Assembly (NCBI GenBank): GCA_965229685.1
Contig: OZ245920.1
Coordinates: forward strand, 868,001-932,000
DNA length: 64,000 nt
Origin: Pacificispira sp033344895
GTDB taxonomy: Bacteria; Pseudomonadota; Alphaproteobacteria; UBA8366; Aestuariispiraceae
Reading direction: 5' to 3'
Shown: positions 24,366 to 34,044 of the stretch, piece by piece
Numbering within the stretch: the stretch's first letter is position 1
Layout: every line of letters starts with the position of its first letter
Notes under the pieces: model-generated
Seen by the model: the letters and a program-made list of their open reading frames with translations, nothing else
Database searches by the model: none
What the model was told of the DNA's origin: nothing
Position numbers and translations under genes: made by a program

Positions 24366-25766
24366 ATGTCCGTTGCGGGCCATCGTTTTGACCCGAGCAT
24401 TCTGCGCGAATACGACATTCGCGGGATTGTCGGCAGCACGCTGACGGCGTCTGATGCCCTGGCACTGGGGCGTACCATGGGGACGATCGCCGTCGCCGGT
24501 AGCGGGCGTATCGCGGTTGTCGGCTATGACGGCCGGATGAGTTCCCCGATGCTGGAGGAAGAACTCTGCCGGGGGCTCGCGTCTTGCGGGCTGTATGTCC
24601 TGCGTATCGGACTGGTGCCGACGCCCTGCCTTTACTTCGCCGCCAAGATGCTGAAGGCGTCGTTGGGCATCATGGTGACAGGATCTCACAATCCGCCAGA
24701 ATACAACGGATTCAAGATGGTCCTGAACGGCATGCCGTTCTACGGCAGTGAAATCCGCCGGCTGCGCGATCTGGCATCGCGCGGGGTCTGGGCCCGGGCG
24801 TCCGGCGGTACGGTGGAGACGGACTCTTTGGGGGCGTATACATCCCGACTGGCCCTTGATTACACGACCAAGAAGGGGCTGCGCGTCGGGTGGGATCCCG
24901 GCAACGGGGCGGCCTGTCCGATCGTTCTGCGTCTGGCGCACCGCCTTCCGGGTGAGCACATGCTGATCAACGAGACGGTGGACGGCACCTTTCCGGCGCA
25001 CCATCCGGACCCGACGGTCGAGGCCAACCTGGCCCAGTTGAAGGACCTGGTGCTGACGGAAAAACTGGATGTCGGCCTGGCTTTCGATGGTGACGGCGAC
25101 CGGATCGGTGTGGTGGACGACAAGGGCCGCGTGATCTGGGGTGACCAGCTGCTGGCCCTGTTGGCCCGTGATGTCCTGAAGCGCATGCCGGGGTCTGCGG
25201 TTCTGGCCGATGTGAAGGCCAGTCAGGTCCTGTTCGACGAGATCGAGCGACTGGGCGGAAAGCCCGTCATGTGCCCGACGGGGCATTCGATCATCAAGAC
25301 GAAGATGTACGAACACAACGCACCGCTGGCCGGGGAAATGAGCGGGCACATCTTCTTCGCCGACAAGTATTACGGCTATGACGACGCCCTTTATACGGCG
25401 GTTCGCTTTCTGGCCATGGTCGCGGAGAGCGGCAAGAAGGCCTCCACGCTGCTGGACGAATTGCCGAAGATGGTCAACACACCCGAGATCCGGATCGATG
25501 TCGACGACAAGCGGAAGTTCGACGTGATCGAAGAGGTACAGACCCGGCTGCGCGACAAGGGCGCGGATGTTGATGACATCGACGGGGTCCGGGTCTCCAG
25601 CACAGGGGGCTGGTGGCTGTTGCGGGCGTCCAATACGCAACCGGCGCTTGTCGCGCGCTGCGAGGCACCGGATGATCAGTCCCTCGGCTTCCTGAAGAAG
25701 GAATTGAGCGAGCAATTGTCGCTGAGCGGCGTGAAGCTTCAGAAAAACAGCCCGCTCGCCGGCTGA
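24366..25766 (+). CDS. Phosphomannomutase/phosphoglucomutase
   Basis: 466 residues of the alpha-D-phosphohexomutase family (AlgC/ManB type). The phosphoserine loop is TGSHNPPEYNGFK, with the catalytic Ser at residue 107. The metal loop is FDGDGDRIGVVD, the sugar-binding loop is GEMSGHIFF, and the phosphate-binding end is RASNTQPALVARCEA. It interconverts hexose 6- and 1-phosphates, feeding GDP-mannose or UDP-glucose synthesis. GGAGGG lies about 10 bases before the ATG. It fits the precursor role of galU and ugd upstream. Confidence 0.94.
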   Translation: MSVAGHRFDPSILREYDIRGIVGSTLTASDALALGRTMGTIAVAGSGRIAVVGYDGRMSSPMLEEELCRGLASCGLYVLRIGLVPTPCLYFAAKMLKASLGIMVTGSHNPPEYNGFKMVLNGMPFYGSEIRRLRDLASRGVWARASGGTVETDSLGAYTSRLALDYTTKKGLRVGWDPGNGAACPIVLRLAHRLPGEHMLINETVDGTFPAHHPDPTVEANLAQLKDLVLTEKLDVGLAFDGDGDRIGVVDDKGRVIWGDQLLALLARDVLKRMPGSAVLADVKASQVLFDEIERLGGKPVMCPTGHSIIKTKMYEHNAPLAGEMSGHIFFADKYYGYDDALYTAVRFLAMVAESGKKASTLLDELPKMVNTPEIRIDVDDKRKFDVIEEVQTRLRDKGADVDDIDGVRVSSTGGWWLLRASNTQPALVARCEAPDDQSLGFLKKELSEQLSLSGVKLQKNSPLAG

Positions 25767-25772
25767 TCCACC

Positions 25773-26477
25773 ATGACCCTGTCAAAGCCGCGCGGCATCC
25801 TGTTCGACAAGGACGGCACGCTTCTCGACTACCACGCCACCTGGATGCCGGCGAACCGCGCCGTGGCCCTGGAATTGGCGGAAGGCGACGAGGACCTGGC
25901 CGCGCGCCTGCTGATGGCCGGCGGATGGGACCCGGCGGTGGACCGCATCGTCTCCGGCTCACCGCTGGCCGCCGGGGATCTGGACGATATCGCGCGGCTG
26001 TGGCTGCCCAGCCTGCCGCGCCCGCGGCCGGTTGAGGCGGTGATCGAGTTTCTCGATGAAGCCTTCCCGCGCTACATGGAGCCGACCGCGGTCTGTCCCC
26101 TGGCGGATCTGATGGATGTGCTGCGTGACATGGATCTGGCGCTGGGCGTGGCGACGGCGGACAGCCGGAACGGTTTGCAGAAATCCCTGGAACCCTTCGA
26201 TGTGATGGACCGCTTCGTGTTCATGGCCGGGTTCGACAGTGGACACGGCCGCAAACCGGGGGCGGGTATGGTGCACGGGTTTTGCGACGCCGCCGGCATT
26301 GCACCGGACACGGTCTGGGTCGTGGGCGACAACCGCCACGATATGGAAATGGCCGCCAATGCCGGAGCGACCGGGATCGGGGTGCTGACCGGCACTTCCG
26401 ACCTTGCGGAGCTGACGGCCGCAGGTGCAGCCACGGTCCTGGCATCCGTCGCGGACCTGCCCGCCCGGATCGGGTGA
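25773..26477 (+). CDS. HAD-family hydrolase (phosphoglycolate phosphatase-like)
   Basis: 234 residues. The nucleophile motif is ILFDKDGTLLDYH (DxDGT), motif II lies in GVATADSRNGL and motif III/IV in GHGRKPGAGMV and VWVVGDNRHDMEMAANAG. The helical cap between residues 15 and 90 makes it a subclass I (Gph/PGM-like) phosphatase. The substrate is probably a small phosphosugar or 2-phosphoglycolate. The gene starts six bases after the phosphomannomutase stop with no strong ribosome site, implying coupling. It is convergent with the MATE gene. Confidence 0.9.
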   Translation: MTLSKPRGILFDKDGTLLDYHATWMPANRAVALELAEGDEDLAARLLMAGGWDPAVDRIVSGSPLAAGDLDDIARLWLPSLPRPRPVEAVIEFLDEAFPRYMEPTAVCPLADLMDVLRDMDLALGVATADSRNGLQKSLEPFDVMDRFVFMAGFDSGHGRKPGAGMVHGFCDAAGIAPDTVWVVGDNRHDMEMAANAGATGIGVLTGTSDLAELTAAGAATVLASVADLPARIG

Positions 26478-26480
26478 TGA

Positions 26481-27896
26481 TCAGCCCGCGTCGGTTCGCG
26501 CGATGCGGCTGAATGCCCGATCTGCACTGCGGGTGTCGTAGTAGAAGCGCCAGACCACGCCCGCCGCGCATGCCGTCAGCCCCAGTGCCGCGCCGTACCA
26601 GATGCCGACGCCCCCCAGACCCAGCTCGAAAGCCAGGTAATAGGAAGTGGGAACGCCCAGCACCCAGTATCCGATCATCGCCAGGACCATCGGGACCATG
26701 GTGTCATTCATGCCACGCAGGACCCCGCTGCCGGAAGCCTGCAGGCCGTCGACAATCTGAAACAGGGCGGCGATGGCGAGGAACAGCGCGCCATACTCAA
26801 CGATCTCCGACCGGTTCGGGTCGTCTGCGGCCAGGAACAGCCCGATCAGAAATTCCCCGGCGGTCCAGAACAGGATTGCCGCACAGATCATGGAGACGAC
26901 GGTCAGGTCGAAAATCGTCCTGCCGCGCAAACGTACCGCCTGCAGATCCCTGGCACCCGCGGCCAGGCCGATGCGGATGGTCGCGGCCTGGGACAGGCCG
27001 AAGGGCAGCATGAAGGTTATCGAAATGATCTGAGTGGCGACCTGGTGGGCGGCCAACTGGGTAACGCCGACCCACCCCATCATGATCGCCGTTGCGGCAA
27101 ACAGGCCATGCTCCAGAACGGATGTCCCGCCGGCGGGAAGGCCGATCGCCATCAATTGCCGGAATCGCTGCCAGTCCGGCCGCCAGAACCGCGCGAACAG
27201 ATTCAGCCGCGCGAAGAGCGGTGCACGGCTGACATAAATCGCGGCGACTATGAAGATGTAGACGTCGACGATCAATGTGGCGACGCCCGCGCCTTCCAGG
27301 CCCATGACCGGTCCACCCAGCCCGCCGAACATGAAGACCCAGTTCAGCAGGGCATTCAGCGGCACCCCGGACCAGACGACCAGCATGGCAGGGATGGTCA
27401 CCCCGTAGGAGGCCATGGTGAGGCGCAACGGAACATTCAGGAAGACGACGATCAGCGCCGCGCCCATCCAGTTGAGATAGCTCTGTGCCCCCGCCGCGAT
27501 CTGTGGCTCCTGACCGAGCGCTATCAGCACCGGCTCCGCATGGCCGAGGATCAGGGCGAAGGGCGTGCCCATCATCAGGCCGGCCCAGAGCCCCTGCCGG
27601 GTGCTGCGACGCACGCCGCGGTCATCGCCGACCGCCACGGCCTGGGATGCGAGGGAGGATACGGCACCCAGGACACCGATCCCGAACAGCAGGAATATGA
27701 ACCAGGCATTCAATGCCAGCGCCGCCGAAGCGAGCGCCTCCTCACCCAGGCGGCCGATCATCAGGGTATCGACCGTTTCCATCGCGATGACGGCGATCAT
27801 GGTCATGATCATCGGTCCGGCGAGCGACAGGGTCGCGCCGGCTTCTGCCCACCGACCGTTGGCCGGCGTGCCCGCATGAAGTGAGTTCTGCGTCAT
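26481..27896 (-). CDS. MATE family multidrug/sodium antiporter
   Basis: 471 residues with twelve membrane helices in two MatE halves. The start at 27896 (MTQNSLHAG) is chosen because the first helix follows it directly (LAGPMIMTMIAVIAMETVDT). Typical segments include MIGRLGEEALASAALA and, in the second half, GLPAGGTSVLEHGLFAATAI. It resembles the NorM branch, which exports cationic drugs in exchange for sodium or protons. It follows the DUF454 gene by 20 bases and is probably cotranscribed with it. Confidence 0.93.
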   Translation of the reverse strand: MTQNSLHAGTPANGRWAEAGATLSLAGPMIMTMIAVIAMETVDTLMIGRLGEEALASAALALNAWFIFLLFGIGVLGAVSSLASQAVAVGDDRGVRRSTRQGLWAGLMMGTPFALILGHAEPVLIALGQEPQIAAGAQSYLNWMGAALIVVFLNVPLRLTMASYGVTIPAMLVVWSGVPLNALLNWVFMFGGLGGPVMGLEGAGVATLIVDVYIFIVAAIYVSRAPLFARLNLFARFWRPDWQRFRQLMAIGLPAGGTSVLEHGLFAATAIMMGWVGVTQLAAHQVATQIISITFMLPFGLSQAATIRIGLAAGARDLQAVRLRGRTIFDLTVVSMICAAILFWTAGEFLIGLFLAADDPNRSEIVEYGALFLAIAALFQIVDGLQASGSGVLRGMNDTMVPMVLAMIGYWVLGVPTSYYLAFELGLGGVGIWYGAALGLTACAAGVVWRFYYDTRSADRAFSRIARTDAG

Positions 27897-27916
27897 GACC
27901 GGGCTTATCGCCCATT

Positions 27917-28315
27917 TCAGGAGGAAGGGGAAGCGCGCTCTTCCGCGTCTGTGGGAACGCGACCCGGCCGTGTCGCAATCCAGATACCGACGCAAAGAAG
28001 GAAGGATCCGATCCCGACATATCCGAACGGATGCAGGTCGGTGGTCCAGAGCATGATGGCCATGCTGAGCGTCATCATCGCGCAGGAAGCGATCTTGGCC
28101 CTTAAGGGAATGACACCGTACCGGCTCCATTGGCGCAAGGGCGGGCCCCATCGGGGATGGGTGTAGAGCCAGTCATGGAAGCGTTGCGAGGATCGCGCAA
28201 AACACCACAGTGCGAGCAGCAGGAACGGCACCGTCGGTACCAGCGGCAGGAATGCCCCGACCAGCCCCAACCCGGTGAAGAACAGGCCGAAAATCAGAAA
28301 GACGAAACGGGGCAT
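27917..28315 (-). CDS. YbaN/DUF454 family inner-membrane protein
   Basis: 132 residues matching DUF454: the N-terminal helix with GLGLVGAFLPLVPTVPFLLL, then ALWCFARSSQRFHDWLYTHP and RYGVIPLRAKIAS. Three to four membrane segments are expected. The function of the family is unknown. It lies between dxs (60 bases upstream) and the MATE gene on the same strand. Confidence 0.9.
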   Translation of the reverse strand: MPRFVFLIFGLFFTGLGLVGAFLPLVPTVPFLLLALWCFARSSQRFHDWLYTHPRWGPPLRQWSRYGVIPLRAKIASCAMMTLSMAIMLWTTDLHPFGYVGIGSFLLCVGIWIATRPGRVPTDAEERASPSS

Positions 28316-28375
28316 CGGCCAGCCAATCCAGGCAGAGTTGGATCCTGCAACGTCAGCCCGCCCGAATACGCGGAA

Positions 28376-30298
28376 TCAGGCTCGGGCCGGCTTCTCCGCG
28401 GTGTCGGTCCGGTCCGCGCCAAGGGCGGACAGGGCGGCCTCGACGATCCCTGCCGAATCCAGCCCGGCTTCGGCCACCTGCGCAGCCGGCTTGTCCTGAT
28501 CCAGGAAGACGTCGGGCATGTACAGCGTACGGACCTTCAGGCCCTGAAGCAGATCGTTTCGCGTCAGAACGTCCATCACCTGAGCCGAAAAGCCGCCAAT
28601 GGATCCTTCTTCCACGGTTATCAGCACGTCGTGCGTTTCGGCGAGCCGGCGAATGAGCTCGGCGTCGACCGGCTTCGCAAAGCGGGCGTCGGCGACCGTC
28701 GTGGAGAATCCGCGTGCCGCAAGATCGTCGGCGGCGGAAAGCGCATCCTGCAGTCGGGTTCCCAAGGACAGGATCGCGACCGTCTTGCCTTCCCGCAGGA
28801 TCCGGCCCTTGCCGATCTCGAGTGCCGTCGGGGTCTCGGGCAGTTCGATCCCCGTGCCTTCACCGCGCGGATAGCGGATGGCCGAAGGACGGTCGTCGAT
28901 GCCGGCGGCCGTGGCGACCATATGCGCCAGTTCCGCCTCGTCCGACGGCGCCATGACGACAAAGTCCGGAAGACAGCACAGATAGGCAAGGTCGAAGGCG
29001 CCGCAATGGGTCTGGCCGTCGGCACCGACATAGCCGGCCCGGTCGATCGCGAAACGCACCGGCAGTTTCTGGATGGCGACGTCGTGAACGACCTGGTCGT
29101 ATCCACGCTGCAGGAAGGTCGAATAGATCGCCGCGAAGGGGCGGTATCCCTCGGATGCCAGACCGGCGGCGAATGTTACCGCATGCTGTTCGGCAATTCC
29201 CACGTCGAAGGTGCGTTCCGGATGCGACTTCTCGAAGATGTTTACCCCGGTGCCCGACGGCATGGCGGCGGTGATCGCGACGATCTTGTCGTCGTCCTGG
29301 GCCAGCTTTGCCAGCACCTCTCCGAAGACATTCTGATAGGCCGGCGCGTTCGGCTTTGGCTTGTGCTGGGCACCGGTGACGACGTCGAACTTCGCGACGC
29401 CGTGATACTTGTCGGCGGAGTTTTCGGCGGGTTCGTAGCCTTTGCCCTTTTGCGTCACCACATGGATCAGCACCGGCCCGGCGTCGCGCGCCTCGCGCAC
29501 ATTCTTCAGAACCGGCAGCAGGTGTTCCATGTTATGGCCGTCGATCGGGCCGACGTAATAGAACCCCATTTCCTCGAACAGGGTCCCGCCGGTGACGAAG
29601 CCGCGGGCGAATTCCTCTGCCTTCTCGACGGCGCGCTCGAACTGGCGCGGGAACCGTTCGGCGATGTGTTTGCCGATCTCGCGCAGGCTCAGATAGGATT
29701 TCGACGACAGCAGCCGGGACAGATAGGCGCTCATCGCGCCGACAGGCGGGGCGATGGACATGTCGTTGTCGTTCAGGATGACGGTCAGGCGCGAATTGGT
29801 CGCGCCGGCATTGTTCATGGCTTCATAGGCCATGCCCGCGGACATCGCGCCGTCGCCGATCACGGATACGACATGGTTGTCGCCACCCTTCAGGTCGCGC
29901 GCCACCGCCATGCCGAGACCGGCAGAGATGGAGGTAGAGGAATGCGCCGCGCCGAACGGGTCGTACTCGCTTTCCGCCCTCTTGGTGAAACCGCTGAGGC
30001 CTCCGCCCTGACGCAGCGTGTTGATGCGATCGCGCCGCCCGGTCAGGATCTTGTGCGGATAGCACTGATGCCCGACATCCCAGATCAGCCGATCATCGGG
30101 GGTATTGTAGACATAATGCAGCGCGACGGTCAGTTCGACCACACCCAGCCCTGCGCCGAGATGCCCCCCGGTCTGGGATACGGCGCGAATGGTGGCCGTG
30201 CGCAGTTCATCCGCTACCTGGCGCAGTTGGTTGACATCCAGCTTCCGCAGATCGGCCGGAACGGTGATTTGGTCGAGTAGGGGCGTGGCGTCGGTCAC
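28376..30298 (-). CDS. dxs: 1-deoxy-D-xylulose-5-phosphate synthase
   Basis: 640 residues from a GTG at 30298 (VTDATPLLDQ), which aligns with alphaproteobacterial Dxs starts and has AAGG upstream. An in-frame GTG at 30331 adds 11 residues without a ribosome site. The thiamine-diphosphate domain has GHLGAGLGVVELT, DVGHQCYPHKILTGRRD and GDGAMSAGMAYEAMNNAG, and the transketolase-like half has FDVGIAEQHAVTFAAGLA and DRAGYVGADGQTHCGAFD. It condenses pyruvate and glyceraldehyde-3-phosphate in the first step of the MEP isoprenoid pathway. It is third in the xseB-ispA-dxs run. Confidence 0.97.
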   Translation of the reverse strand: MTDATPLLDQITVPADLRKLDVNQLRQVADELRTATIRAVSQTGGHLGAGLGVVELTVALHYVYNTPDDRLIWDVGHQCYPHKILTGRRDRINTLRQGGGLSGFTKRAESEYDPFGAAHSSTSISAGLGMAVARDLKGGDNHVVSVIGDGAMSAGMAYEAMNNAGATNSRLTVILNDNDMSIAPPVGAMSAYLSRLLSSKSYLSLREIGKHIAERFPRQFERAVEKAEEFARGFVTGGTLFEEMGFYYVGPIDGHNMEHLLPVLKNVREARDAGPVLIHVVTQKGKGYEPAENSADKYHGVAKFDVVTGAQHKPKPNAPAYQNVFGEVLAKLAQDDDKIVAITAAMPSGTGVNIFEKSHPERTFDVGIAEQHAVTFAAGLASEGYRPFAAIYSTFLQRGYDQVVHDVAIQKLPVRFAIDRAGYVGADGQTHCGAFDLAYLCCLPDFVVMAPSDEAELAHMVATAAGIDDRPSAIRYPRGEGTGIELPETPTALEIGKGRILREGKTVAILSLGTRLQDALSAADDLAARGFSTTVADARFAKPVDAELIRRLAETHDVLITVEEGSIGGFSAQVMDVLTRNDLLQGLKVRTLYMPDVFLDQDKPAAQVAEAGLDSAGIVEAALSALGADRTDTAEKPARA

Positions 30299-30378
30299 GG
30301 TATCGCTGCCTTGCCTTGTAGCAATTGTCACGTTTCAGCAAACACGTAGCTCGTTATAGGGGGCTTTTCCAGCCATTT

Positions 30379-30403
30379 CCGGCGCGGCATCACGGCGCGC
30401 CGG
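30379..30403. repeat. Inverted repeat in the ispA-dxs gap
   Basis: CCGGCGCG (30379-30386) pairs perfectly with CGCGCCGG (30396-30403) around a nine-base loop, inside the 123-base gap between ispA and dxs. There is no T-run on the transcribed side, so it is not a standard terminator. It could be an RNA stem that protects or separates the two messages. Confidence 0.45.
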
Positions 30404-30421
30404 GGGCAAAACCATGGCGGT

Positions 30422-31309
30422 TCAGTGCTTGCGCTCCACCACGAACCGCGCCAGGTCGCGCAGCAGGTCGGCCTTGTCACCGAACGGTTTCAGGTGATGG
30501 GCGGCCTGGTCGGCCAGGCGGTTGGCCTGATCGCGGGCGCGTTCGACACCCAGGATCGACACAAAGGTCGCCTTGCCCTGCTTGACGTCCTTCCCGGCCG
30601 CCTTGCCCATGACCTCTGCATCCCCTTCGACATCCAGCAGATCGTCGGCGATCTGGAATGCGAGACCGAGGTCGTGGGTGTAGCCGCGCAGCGCCTCTCG
30701 CGCGGCCAGGGGGGCACGGCCCAGGATCGCGCCGGCCTGACAGGCGAAGTCGATCAACCGTCCGGTCTTCAAACGCTGCAGGCGGGTGATGCCGCCGATA
30801 TCCAGGCCGCCGTCCGCGGCTTTGAGGTCGATCATCTGGCCACCGACCATGCCGTGGCCGCCCGCCGCCTTGGCCAGTTCCTTGACCAGTTCGGCGCGCA
30901 CCGCCGGGTTCGAATGGGTCGAATCCGACGCCAGAACCTCGAAGGCGCGGGTCAGCAAAGCGTCCCCCGCGAGGATGGCGGTCGCTTCTCCATAGCGCTT
31001 GTGCACCGTCGGCTTGCCGCGGCGCAGGGCATCGTCATCCATGGCCGGCAGGTCGTCATGCACCAGCGAATAGCAATGCACCATTTCCAGCGCCGCACCC
31101 GTCCGCAGTGCGGCGTTGCTGGCGACCCCGAAAAGACCCGCGCTTTGCGCGGTCAGGAAGGGCCGGATCCGCTTTCCGCCGTCCAGCGTGGCGTACCGCA
31201 TCGCTTCCAGCAGTTCGCGCTCGGGTGCTTCGTCCTTCGGCAGCAAACGGTCCAAGACGTCTTCCAGGCTGGCAGCAAGGTCGGCCATGGCCCGCGCAAG
31301 ATCGGTCAT
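30422..31309 (-). CDS. ispA: Farnesyl/geranyl diphosphate synthase (polyprenyl synthetase)
   Basis: 295 residues. The first aspartate-rich motif is HDDLPAMDDD (Asp85, Asp86 and Asp91-93), preceded by GGKRIRP, and the second is FQIADDLLDVEGD near residue 220. The small residues before the first motif and the overall size fit a short-chain C15 synthase. It condenses IPP with DMAPP and GPP in the cytosol. In alphaproteobacteria it commonly sits between xseB and dxs, exactly as here. Confidence 0.94.
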   Translation of the reverse strand: MTDLARAMADLAASLEDVLDRLLPKDEAPERELLEAMRYATLDGGKRIRPFLTAQSAGLFGVASNAALRTGAALEMVHCYSLVHDDLPAMDDDALRRGKPTVHKRYGEATAILAGDALLTRAFEVLASDSTHSNPAVRAELVKELAKAAGGHGMVGGQMIDLKAADGGLDIGGITRLQRLKTGRLIDFACQAGAILGRAPLAAREALRGYTHDLGLAFQIADDLLDVEGDAEVMGKAAGKDVKQGKATFVSILGVERARDQANRLADQAAHHLKPFGDKADLLRDLARFVVERKH

Positions 31310-31374
31310 TCGATGTCGTCCTCAAAAAATGGGTCGGTACGGATGCCGGCATTTAAGACCGGCAACGTGGTCAG

Positions 31375-31623
31375 TCAGTCGATATCCGCCGGTTCGGCGC
31401 GGGCTGCACCGTCCGGTCCGATGGAAATCTTGTCGATCCGCGCCTTCGCGTTCTTCAGCTTTTCCTGGCAGTGCTCCTTGAGCCGCGAACCGCGCTCATA
31501 GGCATCGATGCTCTCTTCAAGCTTGATCTCGCCGGATTCGAGCTTCCGCACGATCGCTTCCAGTTCGCTCATGGCCTCTTCAAAGGAGAGCTTTTCGATA
31601 TCCGGAGAAGTCGCTTCGGTCAT
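31375..31623 (-). CDS. xseB: Exodeoxyribonuclease VII small subunit
   Basis: 82 residues, normal for XseB. The start is the ATG at 31623; the longer upstream frame has no family similarity. The helical core is LSFEEAMSELEAIVRKLESG and EESIDAYERGSRLKEHCQEK, forming the coiled helices that bind the XseA large subunit. The complex degrades single-stranded DNA. The gene leads the xseB-ispA-dxs transcript. Confidence 0.95.
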   Translation of the reverse strand: MTEATSPDIEKLSFEEAMSELEAIVRKLESGEIKLEESIDAYERGSRLKEHCQEKLKNAKARIDKISIGPDGAARAEPADID

Positions 31624-31805
31624 GCCAATCCTGTTGCCTTGGGGTTTCGCTGGAACGGGGAGTGTAGGGCGCACCGGCCCTGCCGTGCAACCGACGCATG
31701 GGGGGCTGCCGGGCACATCGTGCAGCATGGTTGCAAACGGACGGATCCGGTTCCACTCTCGCTGACGCGTCAGAAATTCAACACCGTTTCAGAAAGCCGG
31801 TACCC

Positions 31806-32732
31806 ATGCGGACCCTGCTCTTTACCCACCCTGCCTGCGCCGGACATGACATGGGCGATGGCCACCCGGAACAGCCGGCTCGGCTCGCGGCCGTTCTGGC
31901 GGCGTTGGAAGGTCCCGGGTTCGAGGAGCTGGAACGGCGCGAGGCGCCGGAAACGGACCGGGACCGACTGCTTCTGATGCATCCGGCGCGCTATGTCGAC
32001 GCCCTTTTCGACGCCTTTCCGACCGAAGGAAGAGTCCAGATCGACGCTGATACGGCGGTCAGCGTCGGATCGCGCGAGGCGGCGCTGCGGGCGGCCGGCG
32101 GGGTTGTTGCCGCGGTGGACGCCGTCATGAAGGGCGAGGCAAAGCGGGCCTTCTGCGCCGTGCGGCCCCCCGGCCATCATGCCGAACCCGATCGCACGAT
32201 GGGGTTCTGCCTGTTCAACAATGTGGCGATCGGCGCAGCTCATGCCCGGGACGCCCATCATCTGCAGCGGGTCGCGGTGATCGACTTCGACGTTCATCAT
32301 GGCAACGGCACCCAGGCAATGTTCGAAAACGAGCCGATGCTTTTCTATGGCTCGACCCACCAGATGCCGCTTTACCCCGGAACCGGTCGTGTTTCGGAAA
32401 CCGGCGTTGCACAGAACATTGTCAACGTGCCGCTTCCGCCCTATGGCGGGTCCGACGAGTTTCGTGCCGCCTATCGGGACATCGTTCTTCCGAGATTGTC
32501 CGAATTCGGGCCGGAGCTACTGATCATTTCCGCCGGGTTCGATGCCCATCGTGACGATCCGCTCGCCCAGGAAAATCTGGACGAGGCGGATTTCGAATGG
32601 GTGACCGACGAGTTGGTGCGGGTCGCGGAGAGGACGGCGGAGGGCCGAGTCGTATCGGCGCTGGAAGGTGGCTATGATCTCGACGCTTTGGGCCGGTCCG
32701 CGGCGGCACATGTGCGCGCGCTGATGCGTTAG
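31806..32732 (+). CDS. Histone deacetylase-like amidohydrolase
   Basis: 308 residues of the arginase/deacetylase fold, class II HDAC-like. The charge-relay histidines are in RPPGHHAEPDRTMGFC (His124, His125) and the zinc ligands in DFDVHHGNG (Asp162, His164) and SAGFDAHRDDP (Asp246). The transition-state Tyr is in LEGGYDL. All catalytic residues are present, so it should be an active zinc deacetylase. Bacterial relatives act on acetylpolyamines, acetoin-type or acyl-lysine substrates, and the substrate here is unknown. It is divergent from xseB, an arrangement shared by many alphaproteobacteria. Confidence 0.93.
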   Translation: MRTLLFTHPACAGHDMGDGHPEQPARLAAVLAALEGPGFEELERREAPETDRDRLLLMHPARYVDALFDAFPTEGRVQIDADTAVSVGSREAALRAAGGVVAAVDAVMKGEAKRAFCAVRPPGHHAEPDRTMGFCLFNNVAIGAAHARDAHHLQRVAVIDFDVHHGNGTQAMFENEPMLFYGSTHQMPLYPGTGRVSETGVAQNIVNVPLPPYGGSDEFRAAYRDIVLPRLSEFGPELLIISAGFDAHRDDPLAQENLDEADFEWVTDELVRVAERTAEGRVVSALEGGYDLDALGRSAAAHVRALMR

Positions 32733-32823
32733 TACATATATTATGCCCTAAATGTTCTCTTTTTGCTCGCCAAGCCGGACGCGATGGCGCATATAGCGGC
32801 GGTTGTCCTATGGGGCACGGCAC

Positions 32824-34023
32824 ATGCAATTGGATAAATCGGACGGATCGATGATCGGCGTGATTGAAAATCGGGGCCTTCGGGCGGGTATGGGTGTTGC
32901 CGCGATCTGGCTCGGCATTGCAGCCTGGTCCGTGCCCGCCATGGCACAGAATCAGGGCGCGCCGGTCGCAGTCGATTCCGTCGTGGAGGAACCCCTGTCA
33001 CAGACCGTGCCGGTGCTTGGCCGTCTGGTCGCGGTACAGCGCGGGACCGTGGCTGCCCTGGCGCGCGGCCCGGTGCTTGAGGTTCATGTCTCGGTCGGCG
33101 ATCGCGTCCATGAAGGGGACGTGCTGATCACCCAGTCGATGGACCGCCTGGAACGGTCGCGCGACGTTGCCAAGGAAGCGGTGGACGCGGCGCTGGCCGC
33201 GGTCTCGACCGCCCGGGCGCAGCTTCAATTGGCAGAACAGGAGCTGGCTCGGCTGGACAAGCTGAAGGGCTCGGCCGCGTTTTCTTCGGCTCAGCGGGAA
33301 GACAAGTCCTTCGAGGTGTCGGTTCGCCGCGCTCAGGTCGGTGAAGCCAATGCTGAAGTTGCGCGGGCCCGGGCCCTGCTGGCAGAAGCGCAGCTGGATG
33401 TCGATCTCGGCATCGTTCGGGCGCCATTCGATGGCGTCGTGGTGGAACGGCATACCGTGCGCGGCGCCTACATGAATGTCGGCGATCCGGCGATCACCCT
33501 GATCAATGACGGGTATCTGGAGGTTGAAGCCGATGTTCCCGCGCAGCGGGTCGCCGGTCTGCAGATGGGCCGCGAGGTTCGCCTGCACTTCGGCGCCGGT
33601 CGGACCTATGGCGGTGTCGTCCGGGCGGTCGTTCCGGAAGAAAATGCCCTGACCCGTACGCGGATCGTCCGTTTCATTCCGGATTTCGATGGGGAAACCG
33701 CCGTGGCGCCGGCTGCCGGGCAGACGGTCACTGTCGACCTGCCGGTCGGCGAGGCCCGCAATGTCGTGACGGTGCACAAGGACGCCATCATGCCGCGCGG
33801 GCAGCAGAATATGGTCTTCGTGGTCAACGACGACCGGACCGTTGCGCCCCGCCCCGTGCAATTGGGCGAAGCGGCCGGCACACGGTTTGTGGTTCTCGAC
33901 GGGCTTCAGCCCGGAGACCTTGTCGTCGTCCGCGGCAATGAAAGACTGCAGCCGGGACAGCCCGTAATCTGGCCCGGCGCGGAGGAATCCGGGGCTGAGG
34001 CCCGCAGTGGCTCGTCCGGTTAA
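32824..34023 (+). CDS. RND efflux periplasmic adaptor (membrane fusion protein)
   Basis: 399 residues from the ATG at 32824; an ATG at 32851 is also possible. A signal sequence (MGVAAIWLGIAAWSVPAMAQ) is followed by the first lipoyl half (GTVAALARGPVLEVHVSVGD), a helical hairpin (KEAVDAALAAVSTARAQLQL), the second lipoyl half (IVRAPFDGVVVERHTVRGAY) and beta-barrel regions. Adaptors of this kind bridge an inner-membrane RND pump to an outer-membrane channel. The pump gene follows after 21 bases. No TolC-type gene is in the window. Confidence 0.92.
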   Translation: MQLDKSDGSMIGVIENRGLRAGMGVAAIWLGIAAWSVPAMAQNQGAPVAVDSVVEEPLSQTVPVLGRLVAVQRGTVAALARGPVLEVHVSVGDRVHEGDVLITQSMDRLERSRDVAKEAVDAALAAVSTARAQLQLAEQELARLDKLKGSAAFSSAQREDKSFEVSVRRAQVGEANAEVARARALLAEAQLDVDLGIVRAPFDGVVVERHTVRGAYMNVGDPAITLINDGYLEVEADVPAQRVAGLQMGREVRLHFGAGRTYGGVVRAVVPEENALTRTRIVRFIPDFDGETAVAPAAGQTVTVDLPVGEARNVVTVHKDAIMPRGQQNMVFVVNDDRTVAPRPVQLGEAAGTRFVVLDGLQPGDLVVVRGNERLQPGQPVIWPGAEESGAEARSGSSG

Positions 34024-34044
34024 GACCGGGCTACGAGGGTTATC

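Noticed and set aside
28130..30280. A 716-codon open frame on the plus strand opposite dxs
   Set aside because: It mirrors dxs, which has full thiamine-diphosphate motifs. The antisense translation has low-complexity composition and no recognisable domain.
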